Part shown: piece after piece, positions 1 through 8,873 of the stretch
Position numbering within the stretch: the stretch's first letter is position 1
Layout: each line of letters opens with the position of its first letter
The notes under the pieces: model-generated
Database searches by the model: none
What the model saw: only the letters and a program-made list of their open reading frames with translations
What the model was told of the DNA's origin: nothing
Translations under genes and position numbers: made by a program
Assembly: GCF_015694705.1 (NCBI RefSeq)
Contig: NZ_JADQDR010000001.1
Span: 806,001 to 870,000, forward strand
Source of the DNA: Pontibacter rufus
GTDB lineage: Bacteria; Bacteroidota; Bacteroidia; Cytophagales; Hymenobacteraceae
DNA: 64,000 bases
Direction: 5' to 3'

Positions 1-147
1 TCCCGGGTTGAAGGGGTAAGCCGGCGGCGTAATCGTCGTGCCTGCGGTTACAGGCCAGCCGGCTGCTTTTATGCCGTTGCCGGAATGTGCCTGCGCCGGA
101 AGCACGGCCGATAAGAGCAGGGCAAGATAAATATGGGGTGTATGCAT
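1..147 (-). CDS. Secreted protein, N-terminal fragment (runs off the window)
   Basis: An open frame starts at an ATG whose A is base 147 and runs to the window edge, giving 49 residues. The first 20 residues look like a Sec signal peptide: a short polar start (MHTPHIY), a hydrophobic core (LALLLSAVLP) and a likely cleavage after AQA. What follows (HSGNGIKAAGWPVTAG) is Gly/Pro/Thr-rich and mature-like. The product is probably exported to the periplasm or cell surface. The family cannot be named from this fragment. No Shine-Dalgarno is visible, which is normal for this phylum. Confidence 0.6.
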   Translation of the reverse strand, partial: MHTPHIYLALLLSAVLPAQAHSGNGIKAAGWPVTAGTTITPPAYPFNPG

Positions 148-530
148 TTAAGAGTGTATGGATTTGGATAAATTACGAAAAGGCCGGTGCCCAAAGTATA
201 AAAGGAAGCAAATAAGATACCAGTACAAGTATAAGCCCGCACAAGGCAGGCATTTCTTTTACCTGATTCAGGGGCAAGTATAAGGCTTTCGTTATCAAGG
301 CTGCAGAAAAGAATCTATAGTTGGCGGCTCGCCGGTAATCAGCAGGCGTATACTTTGATTTCTGTTTAAGGGTTTCGGTTAATGTACAGACGCGCATTCG
401 CTTGAGCATCATGGCCTATACCATCAGGTTATGTCCTGAACCCGCGAATTTATTGCTTTTCAGATATACTTATTTGTTTCGTCTAACGCGCTCATGTTTA
501 CCCTGTGCGAGGCTATCAGCCAAAGCTTTT

Positions 531-1064
531 CTATTTTACAAAGTACCTGAACTGTATCGGGTATATGTCCTCATGCAGCAATACCTCTCCTTTAAAAGTG
601 TTCACTCCATGTTTAGGAGCTGATGCTCTATAAATGTATTTCACTCCATACTTCCCTTCTTCCCGCTCAATGACATACGACTTTTCGTTTTCAATACTCA
701 CAAAAGTACTCTCACCTTTAATTGGATTTAAATAAATTGTTGCCACGAAAGGAGCTGATAATGATGTCGTATCATTGCTAAAACTGATCGAAAAGTCCTC
801 TTTCCTATAGGTATACTTGAAGACCTCCTTTTTCCTGAAAATTCCGTCCTTACCTTTAGCAAGCTTGTAAAAAATATCTCCATTTAATGGACTGTTCACC
901 AATTTTATAGACTCGCTCACCGTGTCTCTTTTTGTAAATATCAGTTCTCCGTCTTCATCATATGCTTCAACAATAGAGGTGTCGGCAAGCATCTCTTGCC
1001 GCAATTCCTCAGATGAACCTTTATAGGATTCTACGTTCCTATGCGATCTAAAAAGATAAAACAA
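531..1064 (-). CDS. Membrane-anchored hypothetical protein, apparently frameshifted at its N-terminus
   Basis: The open frame codes for about 177 residues of charged, beta-rich sequence (for example FSISFSNDTTSLSAPFV and YPIQFRYFVK) and has no family I recognise. Without a frameshift the only nearby starts are weak ones such as TTG at 1064. An ATG at 1114 is followed by an A6 tract and then, one frame off, by codons reading RIIAITVVAILSLLLFYLF, an ideal membrane anchor that runs straight into this frame. One extra A would give an intact protein starting MKKRIIAITV. So the real gene probably spans 531-1114 and is either frameshifted or misread at the homopolymer. It is AT-richer than the core genes and lies in an accessory patch with the small membrane protein at 1235-1477. 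Confidence 0.6.
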   Translation of the reverse strand: MFYLFRSHRNVESYKGSSEELRQEMLADTSIVEAYDEDGELIFTKRDTVSESIKLVNSPLNGDIFYKLAKGKDGIFRKKEVFKYTYRKEDFSISFSNDTTSLSAPFVATIYLNPIKGESTFVSIENEKSYVIEREEGKYGVKYIYRASAPKHGVNTFKGEVLLHEDIYPIQFRYFVK

Positions 1065-1136
1065 GAGCAGTGACAGTATAGCAACTACTGTAATAGCTAT
1101 GATTCTTTTTTCATTAACTAATAATTTGGGCTATCG

Positions 1137-1196
1137 GTGTTGGTGTAGCCGAGGCTTGAAGCGCAGCAAAGGTTAGGGCGGCACTTTGTTGGCAGA
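1137..1196 (-). repeat. Candidate degenerate attC-like hairpin between two accessory genes
   Basis: On the minus strand this segment lies about 40 nt after the stop of the 80-aa membrane protein and just before the frameshifted gene. It reads CCAACAAAGTGC ... CTCGGCTACACC. The spaced words resemble CTAACAAAGCAC ... TTCGGCTACGCC in the element at 50463-50530. It could be a decayed cassette recombination site, but pairing is poor and the call rests on similarity and position only. Confidence 0.3.
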
Positions 1197-1234
1197 AGTT
1201 GTTCTTCTTTTTATAAGATTTAATTTTAATGAAT

Positions 1235-1477
1235 TTAAAAAGAACCTTCTATTCTTAATATTAACCACACAACTGCAAGCACGAAAGCCATTCCTATAAT
1301 GTTGTTTCCTACACCATAAGCTATACTATCGGCAGTTATACCACAATACTTGTTTTTTATAGCCTTGAAACTTTTTGGTTCTCTTCCCTTGACAGTATCA
1401 ATTACAAAAAGAGTTACCCATTGAACAGAAAGCCCAATGTATCCGAAGAAAATTCCTCCAAAAATTGCTTGAAACAT
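1235..1477 (-). CDS. Small two-helix membrane protein
   Basis: I start this gene at the ATG giving MFQAIFGGIFFGYIGLS (80 residues). A longer frame to 1528 would translate the repeat element upstream. Two hydrophobic segments are visible, near residues 3-25 (FGGIFFGYIGLSVQWVTLFVI) and 58-77 (IIGMAFVLAVVWLILR), joined by a Lys/Arg-rich loop (KGREPKSFKAIKNKYCG). The product is probably a small inner-membrane protein of unknown function. It is AT-rich and carries a conserved repeat directly upstream. Confidence 0.5.
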   Translation of the reverse strand: MFQAIFGGIFFGYIGLSVQWVTLFVIDTVKGREPKSFKAIKNKYCGITADSIAYGVGNNIIGMAFVLAVVWLILRIEGSF

Positions 1478-1489
1478 ATTTTTATGGGT

Positions 1490-1634
1490 TCCTATTGTTG
1501 CTAGACGCGAACATACAGTTATAGGCACTAAGTATGGATGTGAAGCTGCATATTTTTACCTGTTCTTCCCCTTTTACCATGCTTATACCCACCGTCTGCA
1601 TAATATAATATTAAGCTAATATAACAGAAATTTA
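1490..1634 (-). repeat. Accessory-gene upstream element, copy A (~120 bp)
   Basis: This is homologous to 18418-18562. Shared blocks keep nearly the same spacing: GAACATAC (1509 and 18439), CTGCAT (1546 and 18475), TTCCCC (1566 and 18490), CTGCATA (1596 and 18518) and GCTAATATAAC (1615 and 18537). On the minus strand the element ends at GTATGTTCGCGTCTAGC, just before the accessory gene at 1477. Copy B ends at GTATGTTCACGTTAAGC before the gene at 18401. A recombination (att) site or a shared leader/promoter are both possible. Confidence 0.65.
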
Positions 1635-1714
1635 CAAATTATGTAGCGGCCGCAGCGCTTTAGACAGAGCAGGCGCTACAAACCGGTTTTTTATACTCCC
1701 TGAAGTATGGACCA

Positions 1715-1747
1715 CAAAAAAGCCTGCCACTTTACAGCAGCAGGCTT
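1715..1747 (-). terminator. Rho-independent terminator of typA
   Basis: An 8-bp stem (AAGCCTGC at 1720-1727 with GCAGGCTT at 1740-1747) is followed on the minus strand by a T-run (1715-1721). It lies 26 bp past the typA stop. Confidence 0.8.
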
Positions 1748-1772
1748 CCCGTTTATACTTTATACTTCAAAC

Positions 1773-3587
1773 TTACGCTTCGGCTCTGGAGTTGCGGTTG
1801 CGCTCGTTCTCGTCGAGGTAGATTTTGCGCATGCGGATGCTCTTGGGTGTTACTTCCAGCAGTTCGTCCTTCTGGATGTATTCCATGGCTTCTTCCAGGG
1901 AGAAGTGTTTGGCCGGTGCGATTTTCACGTTGTTATCAGAACCGGAAGCGCGCATGTTGGTCAGCTTCTTGCCTTTCTGAATGTTCACCGTGATGTCGTT
2001 CTGGCGGCTGTGCTCCCCGATTACCTGGCCCATGTATACTTCCACGCCCGGATCAACGAAGAAGGCACCTCTGTCCTGCAGTTTGTCGATAGAGTAAGCA
2101 GTGCCAGGTCCTGTTTCCATCGAGATGATAGATCCGTTGATGCGGCCTGGTATCGTACCTTTGTATGGCTCGTAACGGCTAAAGCGGTGGTTCATGATGG
2201 CCTCACCGGCGGTGGCTGTCAGTACGTTGTTACGCAAACCAATCAGGCCGCGTGCCGGGATATTGAACTCCAGGTGTTGCAGGTCGCCTTTTGGCTCCAT
2301 AATCGTCAGTTCGCCTTTGCGCTGCGTTACCAGCTCAATTACTTTACCAGCCGTTTCTTCGGGCACATCTACTACCATGTGCTCAATTGGCTCGCAACGA
2401 ACACCATCAATTTCTTTATAAATTACCTGTGGCTGGCCTACCTGCAGCTCGTATCCTTCGCGGCGCATGGTTTCTATCAGCACCGACAAGTGCAGGATGC
2501 CACGGCCAAATACCAGGAACGTATCTTCACGGTCGGTTTCCTGCACACGCAGGGCCAGATTTTTCTCTGTTTCCTTGAACAGGCGATCACGCAGGTGTCG
2601 GGATGTCACGAACTTGCCCTCTTTACCGAAGAAAGGAGAGTTGTTGATCGTGAACAACATATTCATGGTTGGCTCGTCGATAGAGATGCGTGCCAGTGGC
2701 TCCGGATTCTCAGCATCAGCGATGGTATCGCCAATGTCAAAACCTTCGATACCGGTTACCGCGCAAATTTCGCCGGCTGATACTTCCAGAACGCTCTTTC
2801 TGCCAAGGCCTTCAAAAATCTGAAGTTCTGCTATTTTACCTTTTTTGATGGTGCCATCTGCTTTGCACAGGGCTATGGGCATGCCTTCTTTCAGGGTACC
2901 ACGGTGCACACGGCCGATAGCGATACGACCTACGAAAGAAGAATAATCCAGCGACGTGATCTGCATCTGCGGCGTACCTTCACGGAACGGCGCAGCCGGT
3001 ATCACATCAATAATAGCATCCAGTAAGGGCGTAATATTATCTGTTGGCTGTGTCCAGTCGGTGCTCATCCAGCCCTGCTTGCTGGAGCCGTACAGGGTTA
3101 CGAAGTCAAGCTGATCTTCCGAAGCATCCAGGTTAAACATCAGGTCAAATACCTGCTCGTGTACCTCGTCGGGGCGGCAGTTTTCTTTGTCAACCTTGTT
3201 CACCACCACAATTGGTTTCAGGCCAAGCTGAATGGCTTTGCCCAGCACAAAACGGGTCTGTGGCATGGCGCCTTCAAAGGCATCCACGAGCAGCAGTACG
3301 CCGTCGGCCATTTTCAGTACACGCTCTACTTCACCGCCAAAGTCAGCGTGACCAGGGGTGTCGATGATGTTAATTTTAACGTCTTTGTAGCGCACCGATA
3401 CGTTTTTGGAAACGATGGTGATACCACGCTCGCGCTCCAGATCGTTGCTGTCCAGAATCAGATCGTCAAAATGCTGGTGTTCTGCGAACAACTTTGAAGC
3501 ATGGATAATTTTGTCCACGAGCGTCGTCTTGCCGTGGTCAACGTGTGCGATAATCGCAATATTTCGAATGTTTTGCATTGATTTCAT
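1773..3587 (-). CDS. typA: Ribosome-associated GTPase TypA/BipA
   Basis: A translational GTPase of 604 residues, full length for the family. The GTPase motifs are complete: G1 AHVDHGKTT (14-22), G2 RGITI (54-58), G3 [14 protein letters not shown] (76-89) and G4 NKVD (130-133). EF-Tu domain 2-like and EF-G domain III/V-like regions follow, then the BipA-specific C-terminal domain ([15 protein letters not shown] onward). BipA binds the ribosome and supports 50S assembly and growth under cold or other stress. A second in-frame ATG three codons in is an equally possible start. It is monocistronic, with a promoter box 12 nt upstream and a terminator behind. Confidence 0.95.
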   Translation of the reverse strand: MKSMQNIRNIAIIAHVDHGKTTLVDKIIHASKLFAEHQHFDDLILDSNDLERERGITIVSKNVSVRYKDVKINIIDTPGHADFGGEVERVLKMADGVLLLVDAFEGAMPQTRFVLGKAIQLGLKPIVVVNKVDKENCRPDEVHEQVFDLMFNLDASEDQLDFVTLYGSSKQGWMSTDWTQPTDNITPLLDAIIDVIPAAPFREGTPQMQITSLDYSSFVGRIAIGRVHRGTLKEGMPIALCKADGTIKKGKIAELQIFEGLGRKSVLEVSAGEICAVTGIEGFDIGDTIADAENPEPLARISIDEPTMNMLFTINNSPFFGKEGKFVTSRHLRDRLFKETEKNLALRVQETDREDTFLVFGRGILHLSVLIETMRREGYELQVGQPQVIYKEIDGVRCEPIEHMVVDVPEETAGKVIELVTQRKGELTIMEPKGDLQHLEFNIPARGLIGLRNNVLTATAGEAIMNHRFSRYEPYKGTIPGRINGSIISMETGPGTAYSIDKLQDRGAFFVDPGVEVYMGQVIGEHSRQNDITVNIQKGKKLTNMRASGSDNNVKIAPAKHFSLEEAMEYIQKDELLEVTPKSIRMRKIYLDENERNRNSRAEA

Positions 3588-3598
3588 TTATCGAGCCG

Positions 3599-3606
3599 CA
3601 AAATTA
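3599..3606 (-). promoter_or_regulatory. Bacteroidota -7 box of typA
   Basis: TAATTTTG on the minus strand matches TAnnTTTG. It ends 12 nt before the ATG, so the leader would be very short. Confidence 0.6.
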
Positions 3607-3953
3607 CGAAAAAGGGTTTACATTTTCAGTAGTTCGCTCGAAATAAACAGGTTAGGATTGTAATAAATTTATGCCGCACCGGTAAAAACGAGCGATCAAG
3701 AAAAGAAACACCATTGCGCTACACTTTGTTTCATAAAGGGTTAAGTAAACGGATAAGCTATAAAACGGGATGTCCGGTGCTACCGCCTGAACAAAAGTTA
3801 GTCCATACCTGCTCGCGGACGTTGCCGGACCAATAGCCACCATTGGCAACTTTAAAGGTGTGTGCCGGGCTGCATCCGGTGATTCTGCCCGGCAGCATTA
3901 ACAAACCAAACAGCCTGCCCGTATTTTATAGCTATACTTAAACAAATAATACT
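3607..3953. other. Intergenic region without a supported gene
   Basis: The region lies between divergent genes. It holds the upstream part of the typA promoter and presumably the promoter of the gene at 3954. A 65-residue frame on the minus strand has no recognisable features and I do not call it. Confidence 0.5.
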
Positions 3954-4220
3954 ATGACAGAACTACATTCCGAGGCAGACAATATAGAAAACACCGCACA
4001 ATGCATTATTGCGGCCTTTAAAGAAATGCAGGTACAGGAAGGCCAGACACTGCACTACCAGCAACTGTATCCATACCTGCAGGAGCGCTATCCCAAGTAC
4101 AAGGATGTGCAGAAAGAAGCAGAGCATCACCTGGCGAAGGAAGGTTATATCAATCCGGCGCCGGATGGCCTGATGCTGACACAGACAGGCGCTGATTTTG
4201 TGTATGGCAAAAATGCCTGA
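3954..4220 (+). CDS. Small hypothetical protein, possibly winged-helix-like
   Basis: An 88-residue soluble protein with no signal peptide or membrane segment. Helical stretches (TAQCIIAAFKEMQ, LYPYLQERYPKYKDVQKEAEHHLAKEG) are followed by a short turn rich in Pro and Gly (YINPAPDGLMLTQTGADFVYG). The overall look, helices then a small C-terminal hairpin, is reminiscent of winged-helix domains, but this is inference. It stands alone between two divergent or distant genes and ends in a strong terminator. Confidence 0.65.
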   Translation: MTELHSEADNIENTAQCIIAAFKEMQVQEGQTLHYQQLYPYLQERYPKYKDVQKEAEHHLAKEGYINPAPDGLMLTQTGADFVYGKNA

Positions 4221-4238
4221 TATATCGGAGGCATAAAT

Positions 4239-4281
4239 AAAAAGGGCAGTTGGCTAAATATGGTCAGCTGCCCTTTTTATT
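4239..4281 (+). terminator. Rho-independent terminator
   Basis: AAAAAGGGCAG (4239-4249) pairs with CTGCCCTTTTT (4268-4278), an 11-bp stem with a T-run built into its 3' arm. It lies 19 nt after the gene at 3954-4220. Confidence 0.85.
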
Positions 4282-4466
4282 TTAGAATGGCTTTAAAAGG
4301 ATAGTAAGCACCTGTGTGAGGCAAACCAACGTTGCGGTGAAGAAGGGACAGCGGGACGCTGCCGGCACGCGCCTGGCACTGATTTTTGTTTAAGTACACT
4401 TTTCTACCGTATACTTAAGTATAGGGCTGCCGGAATAAGGCAGTGAGAATTTAGCAAAGCAGCGAC

Positions 4467-4799
4467 ATGAAACCATATAGCAAGTTAAGTATAGCCGCCC
4501 TGTTTTTAGTGGGGGCCGTGGGGTGCACATCGCTCTCGGAAGGACAGGTGAGCACAACGGCGCCAAACATGAACCGCCGTGTGCCGTCGCGTGGTGCGGC
4601 AGGTATCGGCCTGCGCGAGGGCATGGATGGCAAAGCCAGTGAGATTAACCGGAAACGTAACATTGAGCAATTCGACAAAAACCTGCCCGCCATGACGCCT
4701 CCCGCAGTGCGCCCCCACAAACTGCCACATGCACCCGTTGATACTGTTAACCATAAAGTACAGCAGCCGCTCAATACCAAAGTGCCGCCCATAGATTAA
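4467..4799 (+). CDS. Small putative lipoprotein
   Basis: A 110-residue protein starting MKPYSKLSIAALFLVGAVGC. The hydrophobic core ends in a lipobox with Cys20 as the acylated residue, so signal peptidase II processing is expected. The mature part is basic and rich in Pro, Arg and Asn, with no domain I recognise, and looks largely disordered. It is followed by a perfect 14-bp hairpin shared with the convergent gene at 4878-5102. Function unknown. Confidence 0.65.
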   Translation: MKPYSKLSIAALFLVGAVGCTSLSEGQVSTTAPNMNRRVPSRGAAGIGLREGMDGKASEINRKRNIEQFDKNLPAMTPPAVRPHKLPHAPVDTVNHKVQQPLNTKVPPID

Positions 4800-4802
4800 G
4801 GC

Positions 4803-4842
4803 AACCGCCGTGCTGCCCGTTTTATGTAGCAGCACGGCGGTT
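4803..4842. terminator. Bidirectional terminator hairpin
   Basis: Perfect 14-bp arms (4803-4816 and 4829-4842, AACCGCCGTGCTGC and its complement) lie between convergent genes ending at 4799 and 4878. Confidence 0.75.
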
Positions 4843-4877
4843 ATACTTATTAGAGTGCTTGTCGTCGCGGAAGCGGT

Positions 4878-5102
4878 TTATTTACTTTCTTCATCAGGTG
4901 CGCCTACATCCAGCGGCTCCTCTTCCTTATGCAACTCGTCAGGCTCCAGGTTTACGTATACTTCATGGTCGGGCGGTGTATTTTCTGATTCATGATCCAC
5001 TTCTTCCGGCGCGGGGTTCCTGGTCACTTTTTCCATGCTGTTGCGCTCGCCCAGGTCGTCGCCATCATCCCGTCTCGTTCTGAAATTATCTTTCTGCCTC
5101 AT
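4878..5102 (-). CDS. Small acidic hypothetical protein
   Basis: A 74-residue, strongly acidic, soluble protein with no hydrophobic segment. Asp/Glu-rich stretches (APEEVDHESENTPPDHE, LHKEEEPLDVGAPDEESK) dominate and Pro is frequent, so it is probably intrinsically disordered. Only the N-terminus is basic (MRQKDNFRTRRDD). I do not recognise the family. It converges on the lipoprotein gene at 4467-4799. Confidence 0.5.
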   Translation of the reverse strand: MRQKDNFRTRRDDGDDLGERNSMEKVTRNPAPEEVDHESENTPPDHEVYVNLEPDELHKEEEPLDVGAPDEESK

Positions 5103-5306
5103 ACTTTTAAGTGGTTTTGCCTGGTTTTAGCAAGCAAGGTTTATACTTGTGTTGATTTATACTTGAAAAGTCTTATGTCCTGATACGTACGTCGTGATAC
5201 GTAATAACCTGTATCGTCTTTCAGGAGATGTTATACTTACGCAAAAGCCCGGCAGGAGTAAACGGCTATTCTGAATTTTGCGGCGGTGCAATCCGTTGGC
5301 TATTCG

Positions 5307-5314
5307 TATATTTG
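5307..5314 (+). promoter_or_regulatory. Bacteroidota -7 box of metG
   Basis: TATATTTG matches TAnnTTTG, 16 nt before the metG ATG. Confidence 0.55.
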
Positions 5315-5330
5315 TATTTTAATCTGAGAC

Positions 5331-7370
5331 ATGACAACAAATCCTAAACGCTATACTGTTACAGCCGCTTTGCCTTATGCCAACGGGCCCGTGCACATCG
5401 GGCACCTGGCGGGTGTATACCTGCCGGCTGATATCTACGTGCGCTACCTGCGCCTGCAGAACCGCGACGTGAAATTTATCTGTGGTTCTGATGAGCATGG
5501 CGTGCCCATCACAATCCGCGCCAAAAGAGAGGGCATTACGCCGCAGCAGGCCGTGGACAAGTACCACGAGCTGATAAAGCAGTCTTTCGGTGAGTTTAAT
5601 ATTTCTTTTGATGTGTATGATCGCACTTCCTCTGCCATACACCGCGAAACAGCTTCTGATTTCTTCCTGAAACTCTACAACGACGGCAAGTTTATCGAGC
5701 AGACCACGCAGCAATATTATGATGAGGAGGCGCAGCAGTTTCTGGCCGACCGCTACATTACAGGTACCTGCCCCCGGTGCGGCAACGAGAACGCTTACGG
5801 CGACCAGTGCGAGAACTGCGGCTCCTCGCTGAACGCCACAGACCTCATCAACCCGAAAAGCACCTTAAGCGGACTGAAGCCGGTACTGCGAGAAACCAAA
5901 CACTGGTACCTGCCCCTGAACGAGTATGAGCCCTGGCTGCGCGCCTGGATTGTGGAAGGCCACAAAAACGACTGGAAGCCCAACGTGTACGGCCAGTGCA
6001 AAAGCTGGATAGACCAGGGCCTGCAGCCGCGCGCCGTTACCCGCGACCTGGACTGGGGCGTACCTGTGCCGCTGCCTAGTGCCGAAGGAAAAGTGCTCTA
6101 TGTGTGGTTTGATGCGCCCATCGGCTATATCTCGGCTACCAAAGCGCTGACAGACGATTGGGAGAAGTACTGGAAAGACCCGGAAACGAAGCTGGTGCAC
6201 TTTATCGGCAAAGACAATATTGTGTTCCACTGCATCATCTTCCCAAGTATGCTCAAGGCGCACGGCGATTTTATACTTCCGGAGAATGTACCGGCCAACG
6301 AGTTCCTGAACCTGGAGGGCGATAAAATTTCTACATCCCGCAACTGGGCCGTGTGGCTGCACGAATACCTGCAGGATTTTCCGGGCAAAGCAGATGTGCT
6401 GCGCTACGCGCTGGCCGCCAACATGCCCGAAACCAAAGACAACGACTTCACCTGGAAGGACTACCAGGCCCGCAACAACAATGAGCTGCTGGCCATACTT
6501 GGTAACTTTATCAACCGCGCTGTGGTGCTTACAGAGAAATATTACGAAGGCGAAGTGCCCGCCCGTGGCGAACTGACCGATTACGACAAGGAGGTATTGG
6601 GTGTGCTGGAAGGCATGCCGCTGGTGATTGCCGCGCATATTGAGCGCTTTAAGTTTAGAGATGCACTGGGGGAACTGATGAACCTGGCCCGCCTCGGCAA
6701 CAAGTACCTGGCCGACACTGAGCCCTGGAAATTAATCAAGACGGATGCTGCGCGTGTAAAAACTATCCTGAACATCGCGCTGCAGATTTCCGGTAGCCTG
6801 GCTATTCTGATGGAGCCCTTTTTGCCACAATCGGCTGCAAAGCTGCGCGGAATGCTAAGTATGAATCCGGCCATGTGGGCCGATGCCGGTTCCGCTGAAC
6901 TGCTGCCAGCCGGCCACATTATCGGTAAGCCGGAACTGCTCTTCGGGAAAGTGGAAGACGCCGCCGTAGACGCGCAGGTACAAAAACTGCTCGACACCAA
7001 AAAAGCGAACACCATAGCCAGTGCCACGGTAGCGCCCGCCAAAGCTGATATTACCTTTGATGATTTCAGCAAAATGGATATTCGCATCGGAACGATTCTG
7101 GAAGCTGAGAAAGTAGCTAAAACCAAAAAGCTCCTCAAACTGAAAATCGACACGGGCCTCGATCAGCGCACGGTAGTGAGCGGCATTGCGGAATTCTTCA
7201 GCCCGGAGGAAATTATCGGGCAGCAGGTAAGTATACTCGTGAATTTAGCCCCCCGCGACATCAAAGGCATCACCAGCCAGGGAATGATTCTGATGGCAGA
7301 AAACGCCGATGGCTCCCTGGCTTTTGTGCAGCCGGGCAAACCAGTTGCAAATGGGGGAGGAGTGAGTTAA
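5331..7370 (+). CDS. metG: Methionyl-tRNA synthetase
   Basis: A class I aminoacyl-tRNA synthetase of 679 residues that charges tRNA-Met in the cytoplasm. The HIGH motif is at residues 22-25 ([11 protein letters not shown]). The zinc knuckle follows near 147-164 ([18 protein letters not shown]), and the KMSKS loop is present as KISTS near 331-335. A C-terminal Trbp111/EMAP-type tRNA-binding domain starts near residue 575 ([20 protein letters not shown]). The start is an ATG directly behind the promoter box. It is monocistronic, with a terminator 30 bp after the stop. Confidence 0.97.
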   Translation: MTTNPKRYTVTAALPYANGPVHIGHLAGVYLPADIYVRYLRLQNRDVKFICGSDEHGVPITIRAKREGITPQQAVDKYHELIKQSFGEFNISFDVYDRTSSAIHRETASDFFLKLYNDGKFIEQTTQQYYDEEAQQFLADRYITGTCPRCGNENAYGDQCENCGSSLNATDLINPKSTLSGLKPVLRETKHWYLPLNEYEPWLRAWIVEGHKNDWKPNVYGQCKSWIDQGLQPRAVTRDLDWGVPVPLPSAEGKVLYVWFDAPIGYISATKALTDDWEKYWKDPETKLVHFIGKDNIVFHCIIFPSMLKAHGDFILPENVPANEFLNLEGDKISTSRNWAVWLHEYLQDFPGKADVLRYALAANMPETKDNDFTWKDYQARNNNELLAILGNFINRAVVLTEKYYEGEVPARGELTDYDKEVLGVLEGMPLVIAAHIERFKFRDALGELMNLARLGNKYLADTEPWKLIKTDAARVKTILNIALQISGSLAILMEPFLPQSAAKLRGMLSMNPAMWADAGSAELLPAGHIIGKPELLFGKVEDAAVDAQVQKLLDTKKANTIASATVAPAKADITFDDFSKMDIRIGTILEAEKVAKTKKLLKLKIDTGLDQRTVVSGIAEFFSPEEIIGQQVSILVNLAPRDIKGITSQGMILMAENADGSLAFVQPGKPVANGGGVS

Positions 7371-7397
7371 AATTGATGAACCATCTTTGAGATAGTT

Positions 7398-7430
7398 AAA
7401 AGAGACGCAAAATATGGCGTCTCTTTTTTT
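7398..7430 (+). terminator. Rho-independent terminator of metG
   Basis: AAAAGAGACGC (from 7398) pairs with GCGTCTCTTTT (7417-7427) and a T-run follows. Confidence 0.85.
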
Positions 7431-7435
7431 ACCCA

Positions 7436-7486
7436 TGCATAACGCTCACCGGCAGGAACCCGGTTCCTGCCGGTGAGCGTTATGCA
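7436..7486. repeat. 51-nt palindrome with 25-bp perfect arms
   Basis: The arms 7436-7460 and 7462-7486 are exact reverse complements around a single central C (7461). The arms start TGCATAACGCTCACCGG. It lies just after the metG terminator and before the convergent MFS gene. It lacks a T-run, so a simple terminator role is unlikely. Confidence 0.85.
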
Positions 7487-7532
7487 GCATTCAAGTCCAA
7501 TCGATACAAGGAAGGCTGTCTTTTGATAAAAT

Positions 7533-8789
7533 TTATACTTGCACAGGCGCTATACTTTGTTTCTGATGGGCCTCACGCTTTTCCTGTTCTAATTTACCGA
7601 TTACCCACCTGAAGCCTGCCGCCGTTACCACAGCCATGGCGCCCATCGCCCACCAGAGCGTGGCAAAGCCATAGGCCGCAATGATGGTGGTGCCCAGAAA
7701 CGGCGCTACCACGTGTGCCGCCGAGTAGGAAATAGTATAAAGGCCCATGTAAGCGCCGCGGTTGCCGGCATCGGAACGTTCTACTGTGAGCGTGGCCATA
7801 AACGGCATTGCCAGAATCTCTGCTATACTTAACAGCAGCATCGAAATATAAAGCACGCTCAGGTGGTGCACCAGGTTTAGCAGCATATAAGAGACACCAA
7901 GCGTCAGCAGGCCGGCTGCTATCAGTATAGATTTTTTAGCCCGCTCACCAAGCAGGTATACGGTCAGCATTTCTACCAGAAAAACAATCAATCCGTTCAG
8001 CGCCATCAGGGTACCGATGCGGCTCTCGGGCAGCAGGTACACCTGCCTGTAGTATAGCGGCAGCGTGGAAAAAAGCTGGAAAAAGATGGTGGCAAAACAG
8101 CTGCACAGCACGACAAACAGTATAAAATAGCCGTCGCGGTAAGGAGACCGAAGAGTTATGGCTGACGTGGCAGCATCGGGCTTTTGCCGTATTGGCTGGT
8201 GGCCCTGCTGGTTGCGGAAGTATACAAAGAAGAAAATGCCGGCAGCAATGCAGGTAGCGCCATCTGCCACAAAAAGCCAGTGATAAGAGAATGCCGCCAG
8301 CACGCCACCAATGGCCGGGCCAACCGAAAACCCGAGGTTTATCGCCATGCGGTTAAGCGAAAAAGCGCGCGTCATGTTCTCGGGTTTGGCATAGTGGGCA
8401 ATAGAAGCTGAGTTGGCCGGGCGCAGCATGTCGTTTACCAGGCTAAGTATAAATACCCCCGCTGCCAGGTAAGCAAACTGCTCCAAGTTAAGCAGCACAA
8501 AGTATAAGCAGCCACCCAGCACCAGGCTCACAAACTGCACCCTGAAATGCCCGATTTTATCGGTAAGCCAGCCACCCAGAAAGGAGCCGCACACAGAACC
8601 CATACCATAAATGCTAAGTATAATTCCGGCCTCCCGCAAAGTATAACCCAGCATATCGGTTACATAAATGCTCAGGAAAGGGGTAACCATAGCGCCGCTG
8701 CGGTTAATGAGCATCACTACCGACATCATCCAGGCAGGTTTGGAAAGGCCCCCGAAGGCGTTGCGGTAGAGGAGGAATACCTTTTTCAT
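7533..8789 (-). CDS. MFS transporter, drug/metabolite exporter type
   Basis: A 418-residue polytopic protein with about 12 hydrophobic segments, typical of the Major Facilitator Superfamily. The loop between helices 2 and 3 carries the MFS signature in the form GGWLTDKIGHFRVQF. Such proteins use the proton gradient to move small molecules across the inner membrane. The substrate cannot be told from sequence; drug or metabolite export is the common role for this size. It begins at an ATG (MKKVFLLYRNAFGG) and may be co-transcribed with no other gene. Confidence 0.88.
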   Translation of the reverse strand: MKKVFLLYRNAFGGLSKPAWMMSVVMLINRSGAMVTPFLSIYVTDMLGYTLREAGIILSIYGMGSVCGSFLGGWLTDKIGHFRVQFVSLVLGGCLYFVLLNLEQFAYLAAGVFILSLVNDMLRPANSASIAHYAKPENMTRAFSLNRMAINLGFSVGPAIGGVLAAFSYHWLFVADGATCIAAGIFFFVYFRNQQGHQPIRQKPDAATSAITLRSPYRDGYFILFVVLCSCFATIFFQLFSTLPLYYRQVYLLPESRIGTLMALNGLIVFLVEMLTVYLLGERAKKSILIAAGLLTLGVSYMLLNLVHHLSVLYISMLLLSIAEILAMPFMATLTVERSDAGNRGAYMGLYTISYSAAHVVAPFLGTTIIAAYGFATLWWAMGAMAVVTAAGFRWVIGKLEQEKREAHQKQSIAPVQV

Positions 8790-8873
8790 AGCTTCAGCAG
8801 AGACGCAGTATTTTGCATCTTATTGTTTATTGGTGCACAAATGTTACGTCTCTGCAGGTTTATACCTTGTTTA

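Noticed and set aside
173..412. 79-residue minus-strand frame with a hydrophobic C-terminus
   Set aside because: It has no recognisable domain, the hydrophobic stretch is at the very end, and the DNA is dense in the AAGTATA heptamer. Nothing except length supports it. The gap 148-530 is best left as non-coding.
402..623. 73-residue plus-strand frame
   Set aside because: It overlaps the 3' end of the better-supported minus-strand gene and has a composition (Leu/Tyr/Cys/Arg) typical of a chance frame.
1707..2780. 357-residue frame opposite typA
   Set aside because: His/Phe/Ala/Val-rich shadow of the typA codons on the other strand; typA is complete and certain.
3652..3849. 65-residue minus-strand frame upstream of typA
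   Set aside because: No domain and no clear start context; looks like a chance frame in the typA upstream region.
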